DNA of 64,000 nucleotides from Leptospira limi (GTDB taxonomy: Bacteria > Spirochaetota > Leptospiria > Leptospirales > Leptospiraceae): assembly GCF_026151395.1 (NCBI RefSeq), contig NZ_JAMQPV010000002.1:62001-126000 (forward strand), written 5' to 3'. Made by a program: the position numbers and the translations under genes. Below, in pieces: positions 1-9,020 of this stretch (the stretch's first letter is position 1; every line of letters begins with the position of its first letter). The notes beneath the pieces were generated by a model that ran no database searches, was not told where the DNA came from, and saw only the letters and a list, made by a program, of their open reading frames with translations.

Positions 1-68
1 TTAATCTAAACTCGGTTCCATCCATTTCATTTCAGACTAGAGTTGCATTGATTGATAACAATGTTATG

Positions 69-1871
69 TTATGGAATCTGGATTCCTGTATACCGTTTGC
101 GGAATGATTGTAATCCAAATTCCCATGTTTGGAAATCTCCAAATAGGATTACTCTTTCTTTCGCACGAGTGATCGCTGTGTATAATATCCTTCGGTTGAG
201 AATGGAAAGATTGTTTTCTTTATCTACATCCAATGCTGTTTTGGGAGGAAGGTAAAGGTAAATTGATTTGTATTCAGAACCTTGGCTTTTGTGAATCGTG
301 AGAAAGAATGCTGGTTCATGGTCAGGTAATGTATCCAGTGCAAAGGAATACAAGCGATCTTCGATGGGGAATACTGCTCTTAACTCAGAATTGATGGATA
401 CCACAAGGCCAATATCACCATTAAACAATTTTCTCATTTGGTCATTTGATTGGATGATGATGGGCATCCCTTCAAAGTAAAAGGACTTGGATAATTGTCT
501 GTATCTAAGATTCGTTTGGTTTTTAGGGTTTGATATTTGTTTTTTCACATAACTTAAGATTTGGTTTTGGATGGCTTCGATTCCAAAGTATCCATTTCGT
601 AAGATCGTGAGGCATCTGTATTCATTCACGATGGACTCAAAAATCGATTTGTTGGTTGGGTCTTTCAGTGCATTTGGTTCCCAATGGAGTTTGGATGTGG
701 CATTGGCAGTTTGCAGATACAATGTTTCCCACAAAAAGGGAACCAAACTTTCTAAGTTCCAATCGAGAATCTCAAGATGGTTTGCATTTGGTGACTTTGT
801 TTTTTTGTCACCTTGGATCCAAACAAAATCCTTTTCCGAATTGAGTTCTGATTTTGTGATGATGTTTGGTTTTGGGAATGGTTTTGGTCCACTATTTTCA
901 CCAAAGGATTGTTTGACGACTTCAGCAAAAATACTAAATTCGGAAACATCTGAAAAACGGTGGTTACTGGTAAGTTCTGATAAAAATTCTTTTTTATTTT
1001 TTAACGTAGTGATGAGATCGGTTAACACCTCACCTTGGCCCACAGAAGGGAGTTGGTTTGGATCCCCTAGCAAAATGATATGGGTATCAAAATGGATCGC
1101 TGCGAAAAATAAATTCATCAATTTTAAATCCACCATGGACGTTTCATCCATGATGATCAAATCATATGGTAAAGTGCGCTTCTCACCGAATTTGGCTTGG
1201 TTCGTTGTTGGGTTGATTTTTAATAAATTGTGAATGGTTTGTCCGCGGAACTTGGAAGACTCAGAAGGATTCTCTGCAAATCTTTCTAAATTCCTTTGGA
1301 TGGATTCTGTTAATCTTTGTGATGCTCTTCCTGTTGGTGCGACAAGCGCAATCCGTTCTACGTTGGGGAGTAATTCCAATCGATCTAATGCGATTAAGAG
1401 AAAGGAAACGACAGTTGTTTTCCCGGTCCCTGGGCCACCAGAGATCACTCGGAAGTTGGATGCGATAACATCTCTGATCGTTTCCCTTTGTTCCTTCGCA
1501 AGTGTGATCTTTGATTCTGTTTCTAAACTTATTACGATCTTTGTGATTTGTTCCTCTGTGATCGTTGTATTCTTTTTTTGGTTTGTTTTATGGGTTAAGA
1601 ATGCCTGTAGTAAGGTTTCAAATTTGATTTTTTCCGAATGGCTTTTCTGCAGATACAACCTGTTTTCTGTTCCCGCTTTCTCGATCACAAACGGGAAGTA
1701 GGTTTTCAGTTTGTCGATTGTGTTATCATCCGTGATGGGAATGTACAAATCTCCGCTTTGGGATTGGACCAGTAAACTTGCAATTGTATCCTTAAGTGAC
1801 GAGTTCCAATCGGGGAAAAGATTGTATAAGGAATTCACAAAGGTTTGGATTTTTTCATCGATCACTTTCAT
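69..1871 (-). CDS. recD: Exodeoxyribonuclease V subunit alpha (RecD helicase)
   Basis: This is the 5'-3' SF1B helicase subunit of RecBCD, which processes double-strand breaks for recombination. The 600 residues are close to the length usual for RecD. Walker A is GGPGTGKT at residues 145-152. A DETSMV Walker B follows near residue 240, with the GDPNQLPSVG motif after it. The C-terminal LTIHKSQGSEY and YTAITRAKE motifs are typical of the UvrD-like C-terminal fold. The ATG overlaps the recB stop as ATGA (1868-1871), which implies translational coupling. It is last in the recC-recB-recD operon. Nothing looks broken. Confidence 0.96.
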   Translation of the reverse strand: MKVIDEKIQTFVNSLYNLFPDWNSSLKDTIASLLVQSQSGDLYIPITDDNTIDKLKTYFPFVIEKAGTENRLYLQKSHSEKIKFETLLQAFLTHKTNQKKNTTITEEQITKIVISLETESKITLAKEQRETIRDVIASNFRVISGGPGTGKTTVVSFLLIALDRLELLPNVERIALVAPTGRASQRLTESIQRNLERFAENPSESSKFRGQTIHNLLKINPTTNQAKFGEKRTLPYDLIIMDETSMVDLKLMNLFFAAIHFDTHIILLGDPNQLPSVGQGEVLTDLITTLKNKKEFLSELTSNHRFSDVSEFSIFAEVVKQSFGENSGPKPFPKPNIITKSELNSEKDFVWIQGDKKTKSPNANHLEILDWNLESLVPFLWETLYLQTANATSKLHWEPNALKDPTNKSIFESIVNEYRCLTILRNGYFGIEAIQNQILSYVKKQISNPKNQTNLRYRQLSKSFYFEGMPIIIQSNDQMRKLFNGDIGLVVSINSELRAVFPIEDRLYSFALDTLPDHEPAFFLTIHKSQGSEYKSIYLYLPPKTALDVDKENNLSILNRRILYTAITRAKERVILFGDFQTWEFGLQSFRKRYTGIQIP

Positions 1872-4800
1872 GAATATACCTTTTCCAATTGGTCAGAGGC
1901 ACTACGGATATAGGCCATTACTTCTTTTTTGATCCCTTCAAACTGCTCGAGAGTCCATTCGGAATCGGAATGTTTTAAATCAGAGTAGATTCCAGTTTGT
2001 TTGTCACCTGACATCCCTCTTAAAAACAAATAATAAACTCCGCCAAACTTGTCCAAGGCTACATCGGGTCCAAAGAGAGACTTTAGGTATTCAAATAGAA
2101 TAAAGGAATACACTGACTTTTGGAAGAGATACCCTTTGTCTCGGACGGCATTGGCGACTGCTTCACTACTATAATCGTTGTTTGGTAATAAATTGGATTT
2201 ATAATCAACAATATAAAATTTCTGATCCTTTACAAAAACCAAATCGATGGCTCCTTTTAAGTAGTGTTCGAAACCATCAGTCAATGAAGCTCCACTTTCT
2301 TTCAGTAAGTTTTGTAAGAATAAATGGAATTTTAATTCTGCAGACTTTTCTTCTTCCTTTAATTCACTTAAGGATATGGAATTGCCAGTTGCAAGGTTGA
2401 TCTTTGCAGTCATTGCATTTTTTAATAGGGAAGCAACAGTCTCTTCTATTTTAAGTTCCTTACCTTCGACTTCAACGGGATACCGCGAATAGGATTTTTG
2501 GTAAGCCCACTTCCATACGGAACTTTGTAGGATCGCTTCCACTTCCAATTGGAAAATAGAGAAATCACATAATTCAAGAATGTTATGTAAAAAATTTCCG
2601 ATCTTCGCACTGGAAGGCAATTCAAAAGTCGAACTCACTTCCACATCAGGAGTTTCTTCTAATTCTTTTTTCTTTTCTTCTTGGGTGACATTTAAGTTTT
2701 TTTCATTGGCTTGCAAACTTGTATAACTATGTTGCAAGAGCACTCTACCAATTTTGATTTCGGATGGGTATAGAATCGGGGATGTTGGTTTCTTCGATTG
2801 GGTGTCATTCGCGGGAAGAGAATTTGTTTTTGTTACTTCTGAAATTTCGTTTGGATCTCGGAATACAAAACTCGAGGCAAGTGATGGATTCTGGTTTCGC
2901 AACGATTGGATTCTTTCTAATTCTTGGTAGAGGATTTGGCTATACCCAGAATTGGGAAGTTTATTGGCTCCGCCCCAATTGAGTTTGGGAAGGTAAAGCC
3001 TAAGGTTAGGCCTTGTGAGAGCAACATATAACAGACGTTTTTGTTCATTCAGGAAATGATTTTGTTCGTCTTCTTTGTCTGGATTTAGATCCCATAAGTC
3101 AAGAATCCATTTTCGTTTTTTGCCTTCCGGTGTTTCGATTTCGATTGGGTATTCTTTATTCGTGATACGGTTTCCCCTGTTTCCAAAATAAAATAAGAAT
3201 ACGACTGGCCACTCTAATCCTTTTGATGCATGGATGGTTAAAATTTGCACAGAATCTTCTTCTGTCTCACGATCAAATAACGGCTCTTCTTCGGGGGATT
3301 GTTTTCTTTGTTTGAGCTCGCGTAAATGGGAGAGTAACTCTTGCAGGCTACAATTTGACTTCAGTTGTATTTCTAATAATTTTTGAAAGATTTGCCGGAA
3401 GTTTGTACGTTTGCGTTCCCATTCGAGTGTGCTTTTGCCTTCTAACCAAAAGAGTTTGGTTTCGTCCATGACAGAACGAAAGAAACTTGCATATCTGTTT
3501 TCTTTCACGAGTCTTTGCCATTTGTCGATGAGTGATTTCTCATATGAGTCAATCGAGTGTTCATCAAATTTTTGGATTTCATGTGGGTGGATAGAAAAGA
3601 TATCAGAGAATAGAATTTTTTTATAACTTTGTGATGAGTTGGAACTCAGTAAACATTCCAAGAGATTTTGAATTTGATCGGCTTCTCTGGATTGGTAAAT
3701 CCCTCTTTGTTTGTAGATGGAACATGGAATTCCCGCTTTTGAAAGATAAAATTCAACAAGAGCTGATTCTTTTTGATTCCCACAAAGAATGGCTATGTCC
3801 TTTAACTTGATCTCTTGGATTTTTCGTTCGCCTTTTTTGTTATAAGAGAGAGTTGTTTCTTTGGTTTGGATTCGTTTGATTTCATTGCGAATTGTTTCCG
3901 CCCAAGTATTCCTTACTTTGTATATGTTTTGAAACTGTTCCTTGAAATCAAAAATTTGAATCGCTGACTCATTTGGATTCACATATTGGTACTTGATGGT
4001 ATCAGGGTCAGGGGAGGATACTTTCTTATATAAGTAGTTTTCTTTACTGGAGCCAGGTTCTTCGATGGGAAAAAAATGTGTTCTACCATATTCTTTTGTT
4101 TCATCATGGAAAATGGTATTGAGTCCATGGATTAATTCTTTTGTGGATCGATAATTGGTTTCTAAGGCAGCTTTGGATTCGAAGTCACGAGATGCATCTA
4201 GATAAATTCCAATATCGGCTCCGCGAAATCCGTAGATACTTTGTTTCGGGTCTCCAATACAAAAGAGCATTCTTGACTTTGTTTCTTTGTCTAAAAACAA
4301 AGTTTTGAAAATTTGGTATTGGTTTTTGTCTGTGTCTTGGAATTCATCTAGGATACAAACTTGGAATCGTTCTTGTAAGGATTGGACCAAGGTTTGGTTG
4401 GGGTTACGAACAATCACATCATAGACCTTTAAGATCATTTGATCATACGTCAGGTATTCGCCTTTATCGATAATGGATTTTGTTTTTGAAGTGAGTTCGT
4501 TTACTGTATTTTGTAAGAAGATGGATCCTTCATAATCCAATTCATCCAAAGGGAAGATTTCCTTCAGAGAATCGACTACTGATTTTATTTTCCCTTGTAA
4601 CGCAACGGCGGCTTGGTCTAATTTTTTGACAACTGCATTGCCTTCCAAAAGGAAAAAATCGAATCCTGTAGCGTTGATTCCGTCACCAAGGGAACGTTTT
4701 AAATCCGCAAATCGTTGCAATTCTTTGGATAGATATTTTTTATCTTCGTTTCGAATCGCATTTACAAATAACTCGAGTGAGTTCCAATTTTCCATCCACT

Positions 4801-5476
4801 TTGGGATGCTACCTTTCGCTCCTTGCGCGTAGATGGCTTCACCAGTTGGTCCTTTTAAAGCTTCGCAGATTGTGAGGATGACATCCAAGACATTGTCTTT
4901 CTTTGCATTGTGAATACAATCTTCTAAGGATACAAATTTTGGAAATACATAGTCCTTTGTGTCAGCAAGGAGTTTAGAAGTTGTGTTAACAACGAGGTCT
5001 TCCTTCGTTTTTAAATTAGAGATAAGAATCTCATTTGCGAGTGACTCTTTGTCTCTACCTTCCCATTGGCTCCTTTTTAATTCGTAAAACGTCTTTCGGA
5101 TCAATTCTTCATTCGATGTGAGTTTGACATTGGGATTGTTTTGGGTTTCGACTGGGTATTCTGTTAACACCATATTGCAGAAACCATGGATGGTCGAGAT
5201 CGTAACTTGGTCTAAATCTCGGAGATACTGGTAGTATTCTGGGTGTTTCCCATTCTCATAGAGCTCTAGGATTTTTAATTTTAATCGGGTCTTTAATTCT
5301 CCAGCAGCTTTTTCGGTAAAGGTGAGCACTAAAAATTGCAGTAGTCGATTCTCTTTGATATGATGGGTTACATCATGGGCCATCACGTCCCCTAACATTT
5401 GCATGATGAGGTGTGTTTTTCCGGTTCCAGCAGATGCTTCGATAAAATTGGGATGGTTACGTAAAGGATGGTCCAT
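1868..5476 (-). CDS. recB: Exodeoxyribonuclease V subunit beta (RecB helicase-nuclease)
   Basis: This is the 3'-5' helicase and nuclease subunit of RecBCD. The 1202 residues compare with about 1180 in E. coli. Walker A (EASAGTGKTH) is at residues 13-22. Further helicase motifs are DEFQDTDKNQYQIF, GDPKQSIYGFRGAD, the TNYRSTKE motif IV region and LTIHASKGLEWPVVFL. The C-terminal third carries the nuclease: GAIDLVFV followed by IVDYKSN supplies the Asp and Asp-x-Lys metal ligands. The gene starts 2 nt after the recC stop and overlaps recD by 4 nt, so all three subunits are probably made from one message. Confidence 0.97.
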   Translation of the reverse strand: MDHPLRNHPNFIEASAGTGKTHLIMQMLGDVMAHDVTHHIKENRLLQFLVLTFTEKAAGELKTRLKLKILELYENGKHPEYYQYLRDLDQVTISTIHGFCNMVLTEYPVETQNNPNVKLTSNEELIRKTFYELKRSQWEGRDKESLANEILISNLKTKEDLVVNTTSKLLADTKDYVFPKFVSLEDCIHNAKKDNVLDVILTICEALKGPTGEAIYAQGAKGSIPKWMENWNSLELFVNAIRNEDKKYLSKELQRFADLKRSLGDGINATGFDFFLLEGNAVVKKLDQAAVALQGKIKSVVDSLKEIFPLDELDYEGSIFLQNTVNELTSKTKSIIDKGEYLTYDQMILKVYDVIVRNPNQTLVQSLQERFQVCILDEFQDTDKNQYQIFKTLFLDKETKSRMLFCIGDPKQSIYGFRGADIGIYLDASRDFESKAALETNYRSTKELIHGLNTIFHDETKEYGRTHFFPIEEPGSSKENYLYKKVSSPDPDTIKYQYVNPNESAIQIFDFKEQFQNIYKVRNTWAETIRNEIKRIQTKETTLSYNKKGERKIQEIKLKDIAILCGNQKESALVEFYLSKAGIPCSIYKQRGIYQSREADQIQNLLECLLSSNSSQSYKKILFSDIFSIHPHEIQKFDEHSIDSYEKSLIDKWQRLVKENRYASFFRSVMDETKLFWLEGKSTLEWERKRTNFRQIFQKLLEIQLKSNCSLQELLSHLRELKQRKQSPEEEPLFDRETEEDSVQILTIHASKGLEWPVVFLFYFGNRGNRITNKEYPIEIETPEGKKRKWILDLWDLNPDKEDEQNHFLNEQKRLLYVALTRPNLRLYLPKLNWGGANKLPNSGYSQILYQELERIQSLRNQNPSLASSFVFRDPNEISEVTKTNSLPANDTQSKKPTSPILYPSEIKIGRVLLQHSYTSLQANEKNLNVTQEEKKKELEETPDVEVSSTFELPSSAKIGNFLHNILELCDFSIFQLEVEAILQSSVWKWAYQKSYSRYPVEVEGKELKIEETVASLLKNAMTAKINLATGNSISLSELKEEEKSAELKFHLFLQNLLKESGASLTDGFEHYLKGAIDLVFVKDQKFYIVDYKSNLLPNNDYSSEAVANAVRDKGYLFQKSVYSFILFEYLKSLFGPDVALDKFGGVYYLFLRGMSGDKQTGIYSDLKHSDSEWTLEQFEGIKKEVMAYIRSASDQLEKVYS

Positions 5477-5478
5477 GT

Positions 5479-8400
5479 TTAAAATCCTTTTCTCAGTAGG
5501 GGTAAGAGTAGGCGATAGACCTTCTTGAACGAAAACTGGTGCAATAAATCCTTCCCATAAGGCGATAGTTTCATATGCTCAGACTCGAATTCTAAAATTT
5601 GGTCTGCCTCTTCTTCCAAAAATTCCTTCCAAGCAGTTTCTAATTCATCAACTTTCTTTTCCGAGTGATCCGTTCCCATCTCCGCAAAAAACAAATTGAG
5701 TCCAGGATTTGGTACATACATAGGTGGTGATTCATTGATGAGGTTGACAACGCTACGAATGTAATCTGCCGATTCCTTTTCTGGTAAATGGTCCAATGGA
5801 AGGATCATATCCTTTTCTTTTTGTTTTGATAAGATGGGAATGATGACTAATTTTTTTCCAATCGTTCGGAAGAGACAGGCACTGAGGAATAGAAGTATCA
5901 TCTTACCAAAATAATCTTTTAAGTATTCATTTCCTTTCTCAGGTTTTGGTACAAAACTCCTTGGATAAAACCAATAGTAAGTATCACCGATCGCAATGAG
6001 ATTCTCCCACTCGCCCGTGATGGATTGGTTTTCATCCAAAGGAAAGGAAGGCAATTGAATTCCGTCACGTAAGCCAGTATCACCAATCGAGAGGGAACTC
6101 AAATAGACCATTCCATTCGCATTCGAAAAGAGTTCTGTTTTTAATGTTTTATACACTTCTGCAATGGCAGTGAGTTCCTCTAATAAGGTTTCTGTTGTGA
6201 CTAAATGAAAAGCACCATAGGGAAACTCAGCTTTTTTCTCTGCGATTTGACTGAACTCATTTATTTTTTGTGCAATCGTATCTTTGTCCCAAGACCAAAC
6301 TTCTTCCTTTGCCAATGATTCTGTAAAGAGAGGTACAAATTTTGATTTGAATAGGTATGTTTCCAATGCATTGAAATAAAATGGTTCTTCCGCCGACGTT
6401 TCCTCTTCATCGTCTATATAACCTAAGTTTTCTTTGATGTAAGGGAGAATCGGATTTTTAAAGGCAGAAGCAATGGATGTAATTGAAATTTCTTTTTTGG
6501 ATTTTAATTCTGAACTTGGCAAAACCAAATCTTCTAAGGAAGTAAAACTTGGTTTTGGCAATTCTGTCTCTAAACTTCTGTATTGTTTTAAATTTCGAGC
6601 ATAATCATAAGAATGTAAAATTTCCTTTTCATAAAATCGACTATAGGGTGTTAGCGGGATTTCCGTTGCTCTATCGATCCCAAGTGAATTCATAATCTCA
6701 AATAAACTCGAACAAGGCTCAAATTCCTTATCTTCTAATGTGTTTTTTCCAACATAGGAAAAGGTGATGCTATCTTCTGCCGATAGAATGGTTTCCCACA
6801 ACAAAGATTCTTGGATTTCAACTCGATTCAAATCCCAAGGTTTTGCATCATTTTTTCTAAGATTAAACCTTGATAGATCTTTGGAACCTGGAAACTTCCC
6901 TTCACCTAACCCAACGATATAGATATGGGAAAAGGGAATGGGTCGCATCGGTTGCAAAAGAGAAATGGTAATCCCTTCCGTTAGGTAATTTCCTTTCTGA
7001 GTCGCAATGTTAGAAAAGATTTCATCTGTTTGTAAAGTTATGAATTGTAAAAAATCATTTACGTTGTTCCATTCGGTATCACACCATTTCGCAATGGTTT
7101 CTAACCATGTTGTCAAATAGATCCTTTCGTTTTCTGTTTCCTCACTAAACTTGAAGAATTGATTCCATTTGGATTCGAAAGACTTAAATCGTTCACTGGT
7201 AGGCAACTGTAAAAATTCAGATGTAAAAAACGATTGTAAGGATTTGATTTGTTCCCAAACCAAATTCAAATGCAAAACAGAATCTTCTTCTGCCAAAGGA
7301 TCAGTGATCATACCCATCTTGTCCCAAGTGGTTTTTTCATCACTGATCACAGATAGAACTGCGCGTTTCACTCCAAAGGAAATGGTATACGGGTTCTCTT
7401 CTTTGTTTTCCTCATAGAGGGAACCAAGTGAATTGAGTAGTTGGCTTACGGAATTTGTTTGGTCAGAGGATTCGGTTTTATTTTTGCCAGTAACGAGAGG
7501 ATTTTCAAGCAATTGAATGAAATCCTCTTTTTCAATGCGTTGGTTTAAAAACGATGCGAAGAGAATTGAAAATACTTTGTATAACAAAGAAGAATCTTTT
7601 GCCACTAAATCCGAAAGAGAATAATTCAATCGGTGAAGAGTAGGGGTCTCTTCTAACCTTTGTGTTGTATAAATCCCTCCATGGAAAACCCATTCAATCG
7701 CTGCTTTGTAATCATTGGTATTCGGAACAAGGATCGCAAAGTCTAATAGGCTTAAGCTACCTTTGCTTGTACTGATTTTATGAAGGATATCATGTGCGAT
7801 GGATTCCATCTCACGGTATTCGGAAGGTGCATTCCATACCCGAACAGTTTGGTCGTTTAAGTAGTTCTCTTCCTTCACTTGTTCTTCAAGTAAGATCGAC
7901 TTGAGTTTTGCGAGCATGCCACCACTTGCATATTTGGATTTTTCTTTTTGTTTATTCCCGTTTGAAAATTCTTTTGCTATATAGGATTGTGGTTTTGCAA
8001 ATTTAGATAAGTAGTTTTTAGTTTTCTCTGGATTTTGTCCAATGACTTTGCCATTATGAAATTGGTAGATAAAGATATTAAAGTTTGGATTTTTCGAAAC
8101 CGTTTTCAAAAAATCAATATAAGTCCCAGACAAATTGGACAAACAAAAAAAATGTAAATTCCCATGGAGGGATAATTCTTTTCCTTTCTCGAGGTAATAG
8201 AATAAGTTTTTTTGATCGCCTTTGTTTATCCCAAGATAAATTTCTTTTTCCAATGCCCAGTATGGATCCTTTGTGAGTTGGTTTGGAATTTGACTCTTCG
8301 TATCTCTTAGCCAGTTATGAATCCAATCTGACCTGTTCAATTCATAATCTTTGAAATACTTTGTCAGAAGATCAGATAAATAGTATAACTTTGGTAAATC

Positions 8401-8772
8401 GGAGATGTATGTTTTGATCTCTGGATGATTTTGGAATAAGGTTGTTTGGTTTTCATACAGGTAACGAAAACAATCCTTCTGAAAGGAATTGTAATCATAA
8501 AAGTTTTCCTCTTCTGCCCAAGGAGGAATTTGTAAGGAAGCAAATATCGTTTTTAAAATCGCTTTTTCTAAGAATGTAAATTCAATGTTGATGGAAAGTT
8601 GTGAGTCATTGTACTTCGGTATGTTTAGTTTTAACCAAGGAATTAAATTGGTATTCGGCACAACCACAAGTGGCATGCGAAGTGGATTTTCAATTTGTTC
8701 CTTCTTGATTTGTTTGGTTAGTTCCGAAGTGATTTCGTGCAGATGAAGTCCTGCAAAATAATGTATTGGCAA
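5479..8772 (-). CDS. recC: Exodeoxyribonuclease V subunit gamma (RecC)
   Basis: RecC is the inactive-helicase scaffold of RecBCD that recognises the recombination hotspot and channels the unwound strands. The 1097 residues compare with 1122 in E. coli. Supporting motifs are the N-terminal VVPNTNLIPWLK, the region around FCLSNLSGTYIDFL, ISLLQPMRPIPFSHIYIVGLGEGKFPG split over residues about 590-615, and a SFSYVGKN-type segment. The start is TTG, with a GGGA ribosome-binding sequence about 7 nt upstream. It opens the recCBD operon, which is preceded by a structured element and by the terminator of the hydrolase gene. Confidence 0.94.
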   Translation of the reverse strand: MPIHYFAGLHLHEITSELTKQIKKEQIENPLRMPLVVVPNTNLIPWLKLNIPKYNDSQLSINIEFTFLEKAILKTIFASLQIPPWAEEENFYDYNSFQKDCFRYLYENQTTLFQNHPEIKTYISDLPKLYYLSDLLTKYFKDYELNRSDWIHNWLRDTKSQIPNQLTKDPYWALEKEIYLGINKGDQKNLFYYLEKGKELSLHGNLHFFCLSNLSGTYIDFLKTVSKNPNFNIFIYQFHNGKVIGQNPEKTKNYLSKFAKPQSYIAKEFSNGNKQKEKSKYASGGMLAKLKSILLEEQVKEENYLNDQTVRVWNAPSEYREMESIAHDILHKISTSKGSLSLLDFAILVPNTNDYKAAIEWVFHGGIYTTQRLEETPTLHRLNYSLSDLVAKDSSLLYKVFSILFASFLNQRIEKEDFIQLLENPLVTGKNKTESSDQTNSVSQLLNSLGSLYEENKEENPYTISFGVKRAVLSVISDEKTTWDKMGMITDPLAEEDSVLHLNLVWEQIKSLQSFFTSEFLQLPTSERFKSFESKWNQFFKFSEETENERIYLTTWLETIAKWCDTEWNNVNDFLQFITLQTDEIFSNIATQKGNYLTEGITISLLQPMRPIPFSHIYIVGLGEGKFPGSKDLSRFNLRKNDAKPWDLNRVEIQESLLWETILSAEDSITFSYVGKNTLEDKEFEPCSSLFEIMNSLGIDRATEIPLTPYSRFYEKEILHSYDYARNLKQYRSLETELPKPSFTSLEDLVLPSSELKSKKEISITSIASAFKNPILPYIKENLGYIDDEEETSAEEPFYFNALETYLFKSKFVPLFTESLAKEEVWSWDKDTIAQKINEFSQIAEKKAEFPYGAFHLVTTETLLEELTAIAEVYKTLKTELFSNANGMVYLSSLSIGDTGLRDGIQLPSFPLDENQSITGEWENLIAIGDTYYWFYPRSFVPKPEKGNEYLKDYFGKMILLFLSACLFRTIGKKLVIIPILSKQKEKDMILPLDHLPEKESADYIRSVVNLINESPPMYVPNPGLNLFFAEMGTDHSEKKVDELETAWKEFLEEEADQILEFESEHMKLSPYGKDLLHQFSFKKVYRLLLPLLRKGF

Positions 8773-8862
8773 AAAAAATCCCTTATTTCAAAAATCAAAG
8801 ATAGTTTCACCTCGTAGAATTGGAAACGCAATCATTATCTGTTGTTCCTTTTTGAAAAAGAA

Positions 8863-8946
8863 AAAATTAGGGCGCCATTTCCGGCTATACGCTCCAATCT
8901 TTGCCAAGGGCAAAGGATTTCCGCTGCTATCCGGGGCGCTCCTGAA
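8863..8946 (-). ncRNA. Compact structured RNA-like element upstream of recC
   Basis: Read on the minus strand, the element nests several pairings. An outer GCGCC (near 8937) pairs with GGCGC (near 8872). CCGG pairs with CCGG just inside. The two arms carry the similar segments GGATAGCAGCGGAA and GGAGCGTATAGCCGG. A central hairpin pairs CTTTGCC with GGCAAAG around a CTT loop (8900-8917). A U-rich tract (TTTTTTCTTTTT) follows on the minus strand at 8853-8870. GC content is clearly higher than the flanks. From memory this resembles small conserved RNAs seen in Bacteroidota and Spirochaetes; I cannot confirm a family. It could be a terminator, an attenuator in the recC leader, or an independent small RNA. 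Confidence 0.55.
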
Positions 8947-8950
8947 TCGA

Positions 8951-8984
8951 AAATAAAATAAAAAAGGGAGAGAAGGTCTCTCCC
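8951..8984 (-). terminator. Rho-independent terminator of the hydrolase gene
   Basis: An 8-bp perfect stem, GGGAGAGA / TCTCTCCC (8966-8984) with a 3-nt loop, is followed on the minus strand by TTTTTATTTTATTTT. It lies 37 nt past the hydrolase stop and so ends that transcript before the recC leader. Confidence 0.85.
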
Positions 8985-9020
8985 AAATGTCCACCTAGCA
9001 AATACTAAGTGATCCGAAAT

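Noticed and set aside
1..68. Tiny minus-strand frame at the left window edge
   Set aside because: It is only about 10 codons with no ribosome-binding site; nothing can be said without upstream sequence.
571..1233. 220-codon plus-strand frame antisense to recD
   Set aside because: Codon composition mirrors the recD coding strand and no motif is present; it is a shadow frame.
8788..8994. 68-codon minus-strand frame upstream of recC
   Set aside because: It runs through the terminator and the structured element and has no ribosome-binding site or protein-like composition.
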